Shown one piece after another: positions 8,952 to 16,510 of a stretch of DNA of 64,000 nt. The notes under the pieces are model-generated. The model was not told the origin of the DNA and made no database searches. It saw only the letters and a list, made by a program, of their open reading frames with translations. The DNA comes from Neorhizobium vignae. Lineage in GTDB: Bacteria; Pseudomonadota; Alphaproteobacteria; Rhizobiales; Rhizobiaceae. The stretch spans positions 124,001 to 188,000 of the forward strand of contig NZ_JNNU01000008.1 in NCBI RefSeq assembly GCF_000732195.1, in the 5' to 3' direction. Position 1 is the first letter of the stretch; the number at the start of each line of letters is the position of its first letter. The translations under genes were made by a program, and so were the position numbers.

Positions 8952-9352
8952 TGTACCTCGTTGACACCAACATTGTTTCCGAAGCACGGCGCGGCACACC
9001 AGAGGCCGTATCATGGTTGCGTTCAGTCAATCCCCTGAGTGTTCATCTGAGTGCCCTGACTTTGGGAGAAATTATGCGCGGCATTGCACTGAAGCAGAAA
9101 TCCGATCCGCGGTCGGCAGCCCATCTGACGGAATGGTTACGCAAGCTGCGCCATGATCACATCGATCGCATCCTACCCGTCACCGACGAAATTTCCGTCG
9201 AATGGGGGCGTATCGCCGCGATCCGCCCGCGTGGTGATATAGATGGGTTAATCGCTGCTACCGCGATCGTCCACGATCTGATCCTTGTCACCCGCAACGT
9301 CAAGGATTTCGAAGACACGGACGCTACGGTGATCAACCCATGGGAGAAGTAG
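8951..9352 (+). CDS. Type II toxin, PIN-domain ribonuclease (VapC/FitB-like)
   Basis: This 133-residue PIN protein carries the acidic residues expected for metal-dependent RNase activity: Asp in MYLVDTNIVSE, Glu in LSALTLGEIMRG, and Asp in GDIDGLIAATA with VTRNVKDFED at the end. Members cleave tRNA or rRNA when the labile antitoxin is lost. The partner antitoxin is Phd-like rather than AbrB-like, the FitAB/VapBC-like combination common in rhizobia. The pair lies between an IS scrap and broken metabolic genes, an accessory setting. Confidence 0.9.
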   Translation: MYLVDTNIVSEARRGTPEAVSWLRSVNPLSVHLSALTLGEIMRGIALKQKSDPRSAAHLTEWLRKLRHDHIDRILPVTDEISVEWGRIAAIRPRGDIDGLIAATAIVHDLILVTRNVKDFEDTDATVINPWEK

Positions 9353-9404
9353 GCAGCTTGAACGACGCCACACCGACCCACGAGACGTCCGGCCTCGTGT
9401 TCGC

Positions 9405-9762
9405 AATGATTTCGTCGCAGAATCTGACCGCCATGTTGACGTCGTGCAGCACGAGCAGAACGCCAAGGCCCCTCGTATGGCTCAGCCCCTGGACCAGCGA
9501 CAGAACCTCGATCTGGTGAGCGATGTCCAAGGCCGAGATCGGCTCGTCCAGCAGCAGGCATTCCGCGTCCTGAGCGACAAGCATTGCCAGCCAGACCCTC
9601 TGGCGCTCACCGCCCGAGAGGGTCTCGACGAGGCGGTCCGCCATGCCCACGACATCCGTCAGGGTCATTGCCTCGTCAACCTTCTCCCGATCGGTCTTGC
9701 TGAACCGGCCGAGCGCGCCATGCCACGGGTAGCGCCCGAGCGCCACCAATTCCTTGACTAGC
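9405..9762 (-). pseudogene. Iron-siderophore ABC ATPase (FecE/FhuC type), internal fragment
   Basis: The reading frame holds VKELVALGRYPWHG, the ABC signature LSGGERQR, the Walker B region LLLDEPISALDIAHQ and the switch HD of LLVLHDVNMAV. These identify the ATPase of a ferric-siderophore or haem importer. The Walker A part is missing, because the 5' side joins an aldehyde dehydrogenase fragment near 9762, and the C-terminus is lost after CDEIIA near 9408. No partner permease is near. It is a scar of rearrangement and not a working subunit. Confidence 0.82.
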
Positions 9763-10568
9763 AAGCCGCATCTGCCAGAACGATGCACGGCGCCTTGCCG
9801 CCCAGTTCGAGCACGGCCCGCTTAAGATAGGTCCCGGCCTTTTTCGCAATGATACGGCCGATCCGCGTCGATCCGGTAAAGTGAACGCGGCGCACGCTCG
9901 GATGGGCGATCAAGGCCTCCACGACCTGGCCCGCGCTCTCGGGGGCGTTGGTGATGAGGGTTGACCACGCCAGCCGGGAAACCGGCATCGACAAAGCATT
10001 CCGTCACCAGGCCGTGCGTCCGGGGTGTCTGCTCCGACGCCTTGATGACGACTGTATTGCCGAGAACGAGTGCGGCCGGCACCGACGCGCCGACGAGCAG
10101 TGCCGGAGCGTTCCAGGGCACGATACTGACGACGACCCCCACAGGCTTGCGGATGACAATCATCGTTCGCGACGGATTTTCAGACGGGATGACCTCACCG
10201 GTCAAACCCTGGTAGCTGCCGTCTGCAGCAAAACGGAGCTTTTCCGCCAGGACCTTGACGTTGTATTTCCTCCAGGCGGCGGGTCCTCCCATCTCTGTCG
10301 TGATGGCTTCTATTATATCTGAGGCGCGCGCCTCGACGGCGTCGGCCGCAGCCAACAGATATTGCCGACGTTTGCTCGGAGGCAACGAAGCCCAGCTCCC
10401 GAAGGCGTCCTGCGCTGCGTCCACAGCACGTTGGACATCGACGGCGGTCGCAGCCGAAGCGCGCGTGGCCACGCCTCCGGTGAAAGGGTTCGCAGATTCG
10501 TAGGTCTTGCCGCTTTCGGAAGGCACCCAGTGCCCGCCGATATAGAGGTTCTGCTCACCAATAGACAT
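9763..10568 (-). pseudogene. NAD(P)-aldehyde dehydrogenase, frameshifted and 3'-truncated
   Basis: The gene starts at 10568 behind GAAGGA and reads LYIGGHWVPSESGKTYESAN, then VVSIVPWNAPALL and the cofactor-site VIKASEQTP, as in benzaldehyde/vanillin-type dehydrogenases. At 9958-9960 a GGG run carries one extra base. Restoring the frame joins GVVN to [28 protein letters not shown] and VLELGGKAP. The sequence stops there, before the catalytic Cys region, where the iron ABC fragment begins. About 40% of the protein is missing, so it is inactive. It would have followed the WrbA-like gene direction. Confidence 0.88.
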
Positions 10569-10601
10569 TGGTCGATCCTTCGGTAACTGATCCGTTGGTG
10601 C

Positions 10602-11180
10602 TCAGGCCGTCTGAACCGTTGCAAATCGGCTGGCGATTTCGGCAACGCGGACGCCGTAAAGCCGGGCTGTCTCAAGATCGCCTTGCGACATTTCGCCTGG
10701 GGCCGCATCTGCGTCGGACTGTGCCATTGGCGCGATGTACGAGCCCATTCTGTTCAGATCGTCACGTTTGGATGCCTTGACGTTTGCAGGCTTCATGGCG
10801 AGGCTGACCCACACGCCACCGTGCTGGCCTGCCAGGAGGACGAAGTATTGCAGGGTGTTGAGCTTGTCGCCGTTGATACTGGCGCTGTTGGTAAAGCCGC
10901 CAAATACCTTGTTCTTCCACTTTTCACCGAACCACGGCTTTGAAGAGGTGTCGGCAAATTTTTTAAACTGCCAGCTAGGGCCGCCCATGTAGGTTGGTGA
11001 CCCGAAGATGATGGCATCGGCATCATCGAGAGCGTCCCACGCGTCTTGCGAGATGTTGCCTTCGGCATCGATCGCAATCAGCAACGCGGATGCGCCCTCG
11101 GCGACTACCTCTGCGAGCCGTTTCGTGTGTCCGTAGCCGGAGTGGTAAACGACGGCGGTCTTGGTGCTTGATTGGGTCAT
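10602..11180 (-). CDS. Flavodoxin-fold NAD(P)H:quinone oxidoreductase-like protein (WrbA family)
   Basis: This 192-residue cytoplasmic protein begins TKTAVVYHSGYGHTKRLAEVV, the FMN-phosphate loop of the flavodoxin fold, and continues with ADAIIFGSPTYMGGPSWQFK and SWQFKKFAD, then GQHGGVW, which fits WrbA/flavodoxin_2 oxidoreductases that reduce quinones by two electrons. ATG 11180 follows AAGGA. It diverges from a LysR gene at 11327 and is its probable target. The broken aldehyde dehydrogenase lies 33 bases downstream on the same strand, so the two probably formed an operon. Confidence 0.87.
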   Translation of the reverse strand: MTQSSTKTAVVYHSGYGHTKRLAEVVAEGASALLIAIDAEGNISQDAWDALDDADAIIFGSPTYMGGPSWQFKKFADTSSKPWFGEKWKNKVFGGFTNSASINGDKLNTLQYFVLLAGQHGGVWVSLAMKPANVKASKRDDLNRMGSYIAPMAQSDADAAPGEMSQGDLETARLYGVRVAEIASRFATVQTA

Positions 11181-11281
11181 TGTATGTCCTTAGCGCTTGG
11201 GCGTTCCGTCGTATCGACAGAGCATTGTTCGTGCCCAGGCCAAAACTACTGTTTTGCCAATCGATGACAAACCACGCTATA

Positions 11282-11298
11282 AGGAACAGATTGTTCTT
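11282..11298. promoter_or_regulatory. Inverted repeat in the wrbA-like/lysR divergent spacer (candidate LysR box)
   Basis: AGGAACA-GAT-TGTTCTT is a near-perfect inverted repeat with one mismatch, 29 bases before the LysR start codon and about 100 bases before the flavodoxin gene. LysR regulators usually bind dyads in such spacers, both to autoregulate and to activate the divergent gene. The assignment rests on position and symmetry only. Confidence 0.45.
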
Positions 11299-11326
11299 CC
11301 AAACCGATCCAATCGGGACGTGTTAA

Positions 11327-12238
11327 ATGCATGACCTTGAGCCAGTCCTCATCTTCATCCGGGTTGCCGAGATGGGGAGCTTTACCCGCGCGGCGGATAG
11401 CCTGGGCATACAGAAGGGGCGCGCCTCCACCGCCGTTCGCAAGCTCGAAGAGGATGTCGGCGTTCGATTGCTGCACCGGACGACGCGAAGTGTGCAACTC
11501 ACGGAAGACGGACGGGCCTACCATGCGCGCGCGCGCGACCTGCTTGCCAACGTAGACGAACTACAATCGATGTTTGCGAAAGATAGCGTTGCGCTCAAAG
11601 GCCGCCTGCGGGTCGATCTGCCGACAGAACTCGCGCGTACGACGATCATACCAGCCCTGCCGGAATTCATGGCTTCCCATCAAGAGCTGGAGCTGGAGAT
11701 ATCGAGCACGGATCGGCAGGTCGATCTTGTTCAGGAGGGCTTCGACTGCGTTCTCCGGATCGGACCGATCGGGGATGAGACGCTGATCGCCCGTCGGCTC
11801 GGCCGGCTGCGCATGGTGAATGCGGCGAGCCCACTCTACCTGGCAAGCCATGGTATCCCTCGAACTCTGGAAGACCTGAAACTGCAGACGCACCGTGTAA
11901 TCCACTACAGCAGGATACTCGGCGCCAAGCCTTATGGTTGGGAGTATCCGGACGGGAGTGGCGGAGATTTTGCGACGCTTCCGCTTCCCGGCGCGCTGCA
12001 TGTCAACAGTGTGCAGACTTACGAGGCTGCCGGTCTCGCAGGCATGGGACTGATCCAGGCAGCCTATTCCGGGATACGCCAGCACCTGGAAAGCGGAGCA
12101 CTCGTTGAAGTCCTGCCGGATTTCCGTCCTGAGCCGCTGGACGTGTCGCTTGTGGTCGCGCATCGCCACAACCTGTCACGCCGTGTCCGAGCATTCATGG
12201 GATGGATCGAAGAGGTGCTCCGGCCTTATCTGGAATAG
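11327..12238 (+). CDS. LysR-family transcriptional regulator (DNA-binding subfamily near AaeR/DsdC-like)
   Basis: This 303-residue protein has the helix-turn-helix FIRVAEMGSFTRAADSLGIQ, AVRKLEEDVGVRLLHRTTRS, the linker, and an effector domain with RVDLPTELARTTIIPALPEF, DCVLRIGPIGDETLIARRLG and GLAGMGLIQAAYSG. ATG 11327 is used; the alternative ATG at 11331 is out of frame. It diverges from the WrbA-like quinone reductase gene, so it probably responds to quinones or electrophiles. That signal is inferred from context. Confidence 0.9.
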   Translation: MHDLEPVLIFIRVAEMGSFTRAADSLGIQKGRASTAVRKLEEDVGVRLLHRTTRSVQLTEDGRAYHARARDLLANVDELQSMFAKDSVALKGRLRVDLPTELARTTIIPALPEFMASHQELELEISSTDRQVDLVQEGFDCVLRIGPIGDETLIARRLGRLRMVNAASPLYLASHGIPRTLEDLKLQTHRVIHYSRILGAKPYGWEYPDGSGGDFATLPLPGALHVNSVQTYEAAGLAGMGLIQAAYSGIRQHLESGALVEVLPDFRPEPLDVSLVVAHRHNLSRRVRAFMGWIEEVLRPYLE

Positions 12239-12268
12239 CTTGAGTGCGGGTCGGACGCTTGACGTTGC

Positions 12269-12330
12269 TGGTCTTGAAGAGAATCGAACCCGCGATCTAC
12301 TCCTGCACTAACCAATTGATAGCGCTCTTA
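12269..12330 (-). other. Degenerate tRNA-like 3' remnant
   Basis: On the minus strand, GGTTAGTGCAGGAGTAGATC leads into GGGTTCGATTCTC and an ACCA-like end. The T-arm core GGTTCGATTC is intact, but an acceptor stem cannot be closed and no complete cloverleaf forms. It resembles the tail of a tRNA left after an integration or duplication event. It is not a functional tRNA as far as I can see. Confidence 0.3.
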
Positions 12331-12430
12331 TTGCTCGATTTGCGAATGTGAGTTGCCATTAGAATCCTGCGCCGTTCGTCATAAGCCAGGATTGAAGCAA
12401 GCTGCCGTTTAACAAGAGCTCCACAGGAGT

Positions 12431-13018
12431 CTAATGTTCTGCTTCACTCATACCACGACGCGACAGACTCATACTCAACCATATTGCCGAAACAAGAAAA
12501 TAGAATGCTCCGAAGCCCGCATATCCGGCGACCGTGGAGATCGAAGGTTCCTCCGGCATTTGCGCTTGGTACATGAAGACAGCGCCTGCCAGAGCGGACT
12601 GGCCGCCGCTCAAGATCATCGCCCACTGACCTCCACTCGTTTTCCAACGCCGGAGGGCAGTTCCAAGCTGCAGCAACCCTGAAAAAATTGCCCATAGGCC
12701 GAATGCGCTAAGAACCCAGTTCATGCTCGTCGTCAACGCGATGATCACGGCAATTGTCATGATCGAGCTTGCAGTGACATTGATCGCCTGGCTGCGGTTG
12801 ACCGCCAAGCCACCGCTCCTGGCCGCGTCAATAACGTTCGCGGCGGCGTCCCAAGCCGGATAGGCGATCAGGAGTGCGGCAGCTATCGCAAATGATTGCT
12901 GCCCTATGGTCAAGGCAGCTGTGACCCACAACAACGAGAACGCCGCACGCGTGAAGTAATATTGCTTGAGCCATTGCTCGTTGCCGCTCGCGGCAAGGGA
13001 GGTCTGATTGTTTGCCAT
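12431..13018 (-). CDS. Integral membrane protein, DUF308/HdeD-like
   Basis: This 195-residue protein starts MANNQTSLAASG behind GGAAAAG; further upstream in-frame codons look non-coding. About six hydrophobic segments alternate with short loops, including FSLLWVTAALTIGQQSFAIA, IMTIAVIIALTTSMNWVLSA and FGAFYFLVSAIWLSMSLS. The pattern resembles HdeD/DUF308 inner-membrane proteins, some of which are linked to acid or stress resistance. No catalytic motif is visible. It lies in the same direction as the molybdo-oxidoreductase operon upstream. Confidence 0.65.
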   Translation of the reverse strand: MANNQTSLAASGNEQWLKQYYFTRAAFSLLWVTAALTIGQQSFAIAAALLIAYPAWDAAANVIDAARSGGLAVNRSQAINVTASSIMTIAVIIALTTSMNWVLSAFGLWAIFSGLLQLGTALRRWKTSGGQWAMILSGGQSALAGAVFMYQAQMPEEPSISTVAGYAGFGAFYFLVSAIWLSMSLSRRGMSEAEH

Positions 13019-13067
13019 TGTTCTTTTCCACTTTCTTGAATGATGAGATTTTGTAAAGCGAGGTCGA

Positions 13068-13397
13068 TCAGAAGAAACCGACCTGTTTGCCAAATGCAGT
13101 ATTCTCGTCCCACTCAAATCGACCAATTCGATCGCTTTCGCCGGAGAGTTTCGCAGCTGGCTTCTCTAAGAGCTCGACGTTATGTGCGCTGTCGTGCGAC
13201 GGAGTCACTAAATCAATGCCGTGATCGCTCTCCAAGCGAATGCGCTTTTCGAATGCCTCGTTGATCTCCCCCTGTCGCTTTGCGACCCATCGGCCGTCGG
13301 GATCAGAGAGGATCGAGTTGGTTTGGCCGATCTCAACCGGTGGCGAAGAAGCGGTCGCGGAGATAGGCATTACTTTTTGAACTTGGCGTCTGCTCAT
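13068..13397 (-). CDS. Hypothetical small protein
   Basis: I do not recognise this 109-residue frame. It fills the gap between two same-strand genes. It is hydrophilic, with a charged middle (GRWVAKRQGEINEAFEKRIR) and no membrane segment. The ATG at 13397 has only a weak GGGAT ribosome site, 33 bases after the molybdo-oxidoreductase stop. It may be the last gene of that operon or a chance frame. Confidence 0.4.
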   Translation of the reverse strand: MSRRQVQKVMPISATASSPPVEIGQTNSILSDPDGRWVAKRQGEINEAFEKRIRLESDHGIDLVTPSHDSAHNVELLEKPAAKLSGESDRIGRFEWDENTAFGKQVGFF

Positions 13398-13430
13398 GAC
13401 TGTGATCCCGTGGTTTGCTGTTTGATTGCC

Positions 13431-14207
13431 TCAGATGCCGGCGTACCATTCGTAACCGCGGTCTTCCCAATAGCCGCCGTTCCCACCCCACAGGCCGGCG
13501 AAACTATCGACCAGTTCGATGCGCATGATGTACTTGGCCTGCTTGTAGCCCAGTTGCCGCTCGACCCTGAGACGCAAGGGGGCGCCGTGGCCGACGCTGA
13601 GGTCCTGACCGTTCATCTGGTAGGCAAGGATGGTTTGTGGATGAACCGCATCGATGAGATCAATGCTCTCGTAATAGCGGCCGCTGCCATCGAGCGTCTT
13701 TTCAAGTTCGTCGGCACAATGCAGCACGACATAACGCGCCGTCGCCTTCAGCCCAGTCAGCCGCAGCAAGCTGGCGAGAGGAACGCCCGTCCATTTGCCG
13801 ATGGCGCTCCATCCCTCGACACAGTCATGACGGGTGATCTGCGTGCGCGCCGGGAGCGCCTTCAGATCTGCGAGCGAAAACTCTCGCGGACGCTCAACAA
13901 GGCCGTCAATTTTCAATCGCCAAGCGGAAAAATTACCTTCAGCCAATTCAACATATTCGTCGCTGTCGGGAGCGATCGTTCCATTGACGCGAAACGACGG
14001 AGAAATATCCTTCTCATCAAACTCACGGGCCAGAGCATCACGCCCCTGAAGCAGTCTCTGCGCCTTCAGCGTCAGGTGCTCGGCTGAACGGAGAACATTG
14101 GCGACGTCTGCGTTTTGGTCCAGCAAATCACATCCGGAAAGGGTCAAGGCGCTAGCGCCAAGTGTGCCGCCAATCAGAAAGCGGCGTCGAGTAAAGAGCT
14201 TGCTCAT
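13431..14207 (-). CDS. Tat-exported molybdopterin oxidoreductase, sulfite-oxidase fold, predicted lipoprotein
   Basis: This 258-residue protein opens with a twin-arginine signal (FTRRRFLIGGTLGASALTL) that runs straight into a lipobox, LSGC followed by Asp. It should therefore be exported folded and held at the membrane by lipid. The molybdenum-ligand Cys is in ITRHDCVEGWSAIGKW, followed by GVPLASLLRLTG and GHGAPLRLRVERQLGYKQAK, as in SuoX/YedY-like Moco proteins. Its ATG overlaps the stop of the cytochrome b gene by four bases, so the two are co-produced and the cytochrome is the likely electron partner. The substrate (sulfite, S-oxide, other) is unknown. Confidence 0.9.
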   Translation of the reverse strand: MSKLFTRRRFLIGGTLGASALTLSGCDLLDQNADVANVLRSAEHLTLKAQRLLQGRDALAREFDEKDISPSFRVNGTIAPDSDEYVELAEGNFSAWRLKIDGLVERPREFSLADLKALPARTQITRHDCVEGWSAIGKWTGVPLASLLRLTGLKATARYVVLHCADELEKTLDGSGRYYESIDLIDAVHPQTILAYQMNGQDLSVGHGAPLRLRVERQLGYKQAKYIMRIELVDSFAGLWGGNGGYWEDRGYEWYAGI

Positions 14208-15058
14208 GATTTCGGGCCTTTTTCCTGGATCGCATAGCGTCCGGTGATCATCGAGCGGATGTTGTTCCAGGTCCCGGAAAGGACGACCATTGCCACATGG
14301 ACGATGACGAAGATGACAAGCGCTGACGCTGTGATGAAATGGATGGTGCGCGCGGACTGGCGTCCGCCAAATACATCGACCAATGCGGGAAGAGCGGCAT
14401 CCACCCCGGGTGACATGGTCAGACCCGTCAGGACCATGAGAGGCAGCAGAATAACAATGACCGCCAGATAGGTCAGTTTCTGAAGTGCATTGTAATGCCT
14501 GGCCTCCTCCCCTTCGGGGAAGCGGAGACGAGCATGGTCGAGAACCTCGCGGCCGAGGTGGCGAGGCGAGAGTTCGTTCACCTTCGGCGCCAGGTCTCGC
14601 TTGAAATGTCCGCTCAGCAGGCTGAATCCCAGGTAGAGAATACCATTGATCACAAACAGCCAGGCGAAGAAGAAATGCCAGCGACGCCCAGCCGCGAGAT
14701 CCTGGAACGAGGGAATTGTCGCCCAGGACGGGAAAGCTCGCGCAGTCGGCTCCCCATCAACATTGGAAACACCCAAGACGCCGGTTGTAGGGATCTGTAG
14801 CCCTGCGACACGCAAGAAGCCGCTTGGGAAGCCTGCATCATCGTCGGAGCCGATTGTCAGGACAGCGGGGTCGCCGTCCGCGCCAAAATGACCCCAATAA
14901 AGCTCCGGGTGGGCATTGAAGATCTGCAGCCCGCTCAAAAGAAGGAAGCTCAGGCAAAGCACATTCAGCCAGTGCGTGAGCCGGGTTACAACGGAGTGGC
15001 GGCGGATGAAGATCGTCCGAGGATACTGAACATTGTCATTGGAAGCGTTTGCGCTCAT
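14204..15058 (-). CDS. Membrane cytochrome b, Ni/Fe-hydrogenase/formate-dehydrogenase gamma type
   Basis: This roughly 284-residue protein contains four membrane helices with haem-ligand histidines: RRHSVVTRLTHWLNVLCLSF, WHFFFAWLFVINGILYLGF, LTYLAVIVILLPLMVLTG and IHFITASALVIFVIVHVAM. A periplasmic insert after helix 1 (PELYWGHFGADGDP) is typical of the cytochrome b partners of YedY-like Moco proteins. The start is taken at 15058; ATGs at 15073 and 15172 are possible, with no strong ribosome site to decide. It would move electrons between the quinone pool and the Moco subunit. Confidence 0.86.
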   Translation of the reverse strand: MSANASNDNVQYPRTIFIRRHSVVTRLTHWLNVLCLSFLLLSGLQIFNAHPELYWGHFGADGDPAVLTIGSDDDAGFPSGFLRVAGLQIPTTGVLGVSNVDGEPTARAFPSWATIPSFQDLAAGRRWHFFFAWLFVINGILYLGFSLLSGHFKRDLAPKVNELSPRHLGREVLDHARLRFPEGEEARHYNALQKLTYLAVIVILLPLMVLTGLTMSPGVDAALPALVDVFGGRQSARTIHFITASALVIFVIVHVAMVVLSGTWNNIRSMITGRYAIQEKGPKS

Positions 15059-15168
15059 CTCAACGTCTTTCATCTGTGGCATTTTACGGCTGAAGATCAA
15101 GCAGCGTCGATCTGTAGTCGCTGGCCGAAGCAGTAAGGCGGCTGCTCCGGCCAGTGACGGCGTGGTCT

Positions 15169-15795
15169 TCACATGGGGGGAACCACGCCATTCTTGCCGA
15201 CCACCACCTGGTGGGCGATCGGGCCGGTTGCAGCCTTTTCGGCGGTGATGAAGACAATAGCGCCAGGAACGAGATCATCCTTGGTGGCTCCAGCGATGGT
15301 CACGACAGGTGTCCCATCCGGAATGGCGATCTTCTTTTCCTTGCCATGATAGGTCACGGTGACAGTACGGCCATCGACGCCTTTAACGGCATCTGCGACC
15401 GTCGCATTGGTCATGCTGCTGTCGGGCTTCAGATCCCAACCGTAGCTACCCTCGCCTGTGCCCTTCATTGTCGGCGGGAAAATGAGGACCTCAAGCGCTC
15501 CGTCGCCGCCGTCGGCCCTTGGCAAGGATGCGATACCCACGAAATCGCCCGGCTTGATATCTGTGACCTTGGCATCCGCGACCCCAGCCACCTTCCAGTC
15601 GTCGGCAAGCGCGATATCGATTGTCTCGCCTTCGCGCGTCTTCACTTTGAGCGTTGAACCCTGGTAGTCGACGATGCTGCCGCGGACATGGATCGGCGCG
15701 GCTTTCTTATCTTCGGCAGATGCGGGTGCCGAAATGACGGTTACAGAAAAGACGCTGGCCAGCCCGAAGGCAAAAGCGGGGAAAGCATTTTTCAT
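15169..15795 (-). CDS. Periplasmic DUF5666-like protein of the molybdo-redox operon
   Basis: This 208-residue protein has a clear Sec signal (MKNAFPAFAFGLASVFSVTV, cleavage near ASA-ED) and repeated short beta-barrel-like units: HVRGSIVDYQGSTLKVKTRE, DIKPGDFVGIAS, VTVTYHGKEKKIAIPDGTPV, LVPGAIVFITAEK. This repeat style is seen in DUF5666-type secreted proteins of unknown function. It is the first gene of the operon that continues into the cytochrome b and the Moco protein. A TetR-type operator overlaps its ribosome site (15805-15819). It may be an accessory or binding protein for the oxidoreductase; that is inference. Confidence 0.75.
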   Translation of the reverse strand: MKNAFPAFAFGLASVFSVTVISAPASAEDKKAAPIHVRGSIVDYQGSTLKVKTREGETIDIALADDWKVAGVADAKVTDIKPGDFVGIASLPRADGGDGALEVLIFPPTMKGTGEGSYGWDLKPDSSMTNATVADAVKGVDGRTVTVTYHGKEKKIAIPDGTPVVTIAGATKDDLVPGAIVFITAEKAATGPIAHQVVVGKNGVVPPM

Positions 15796-15804
15796 TTTAA
15801 TCTT

Positions 15805-15819
15805 CCTACTAGTTGGTAG
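15805..15819. promoter_or_regulatory. TetR-type operator in front of the molybdo-redox operon
   Basis: CCTACTAGTTGGTAG (minus strand CTACCAACTAGTAGG) ends 9 bases before the start codon at 15795 and overlaps its AGGAAG ribosome site. The same core, CTACC-NN-CTAGTAGG, occurs before the tetR gene at 16463-16477. The pair of sites indicates that the TetR protein represses both itself and this operon. Confidence 0.72.
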
Positions 15820-15862
15820 ATTTGATGGACGCGATTTACCTGAGCAGGCTAGCCACGCAGGA

Positions 15863-16453
15863 TTAGTGAGAGACAGTCAGCTTAAGGCGGTTGAGAGCAG
15901 GTGAAAGTATCGTCGAAAAGACCTCCGGTTTCCCGTAGGCTCTCGCCGAGAGCATCGCCCCATATACCGTCGCCAGAAACGCTTCGGCTTCGACATGCGG
16001 TTCGCTCGTGAGATTGAGCGTCCCGCTTTTGTAGCCACGTTCCATGACCGTCGTCAGCCACGATGAAATGAAGCGAAAGAAATTCGTCACCTCGGTTGCG
16101 ACTTCCGGCGGAAGGGATGGCAGTTCACTGGCAAGCAAGGCGCAAACACAATAGGGCCTGCTCGCATCCTCGATGCATTTGGCCCAGTGGTTCGCATAGA
16201 CTTTGAGGATGTCCAATTCGTCTGGAACGTTCTGTTCGAGAGTGACAACGCTCGCCTGCCCGTCTTCCCGGTAACGCTTGACCAGCTCACGCACCAGATC
16301 GACCTTGCTGGGGAAGTGGTGGTGGATGCTGGCCTTGCGGATGCCGACCACTTCCGAGATATCTGCATAGCTGAACCCGTTGTAACCCCCACTCATGATG
16401 AGGTTGCGCGCAGAGGCCAGGATTTCGTCGGAAGTATTCGAAAGGTTGCTCAT
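15863..16453 (-). CDS. TetR-family repressor of the adjacent redox operon
   Basis: This 196-residue regulator has a helix-turn-helix, GFSYADISEVVGIRKASIHHHFPSK, near residues 27-51 and a C-terminal ligand domain with Cys residues in YCVCALLASELPSL. The YCVCALLASEL stretch matches the AcuR/YcdC-like C-terminal class that often senses small electrophiles. It lies between an SDR gene upstream (57 bases) and the periplasmic gene downstream (67 bases). The shared palindromes at 16463 and 15805 support autoregulation plus control of the downstream operon. Confidence 0.88.
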   Translation of the reverse strand: MSNLSNTSDEILASARNLIMSGGYNGFSYADISEVVGIRKASIHHHFPSKVDLVRELVKRYREDGQASVVTLEQNVPDELDILKVYANHWAKCIEDASRPYCVCALLASELPSLPPEVATEVTNFFRFISSWLTTVMERGYKSGTLNLTSEPHVEAEAFLATVYGAMLSARAYGKPEVFSTILSPALNRLKLTVSH

Positions 16454-16462
16454 GGAATCTGT

Positions 16463-16477
16463 CTACCTTCTAGTAGG
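16463..16477. promoter_or_regulatory. TetR-type autoregulatory operator
   Basis: CTACCTTCTAGTAGG lies 9 bases before the tetR start codon. With its flanks it forms a longer dyad (CTGTCTAC ... GTAGGCAG, one mismatch). It matches the site at 15805-15819 at 13 of 15 bases when that site is read on the other strand. Confidence 0.72.
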
Positions 16478-16510
16478 CAGATCGTCAATAGCAAAAAGCT
16501 CGTCTTGCTT

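Noticed and set aside
13431..15058. MsrPQ (YedYZ) methionine sulfoxide reductase assignment
   Set aside because: The cytochrome is of the hydrogenase/formate-dehydrogenase b type with a periplasmic insert, not the compact MsrQ fold, and the Moco protein has a lipobox. The specific name is not justified.
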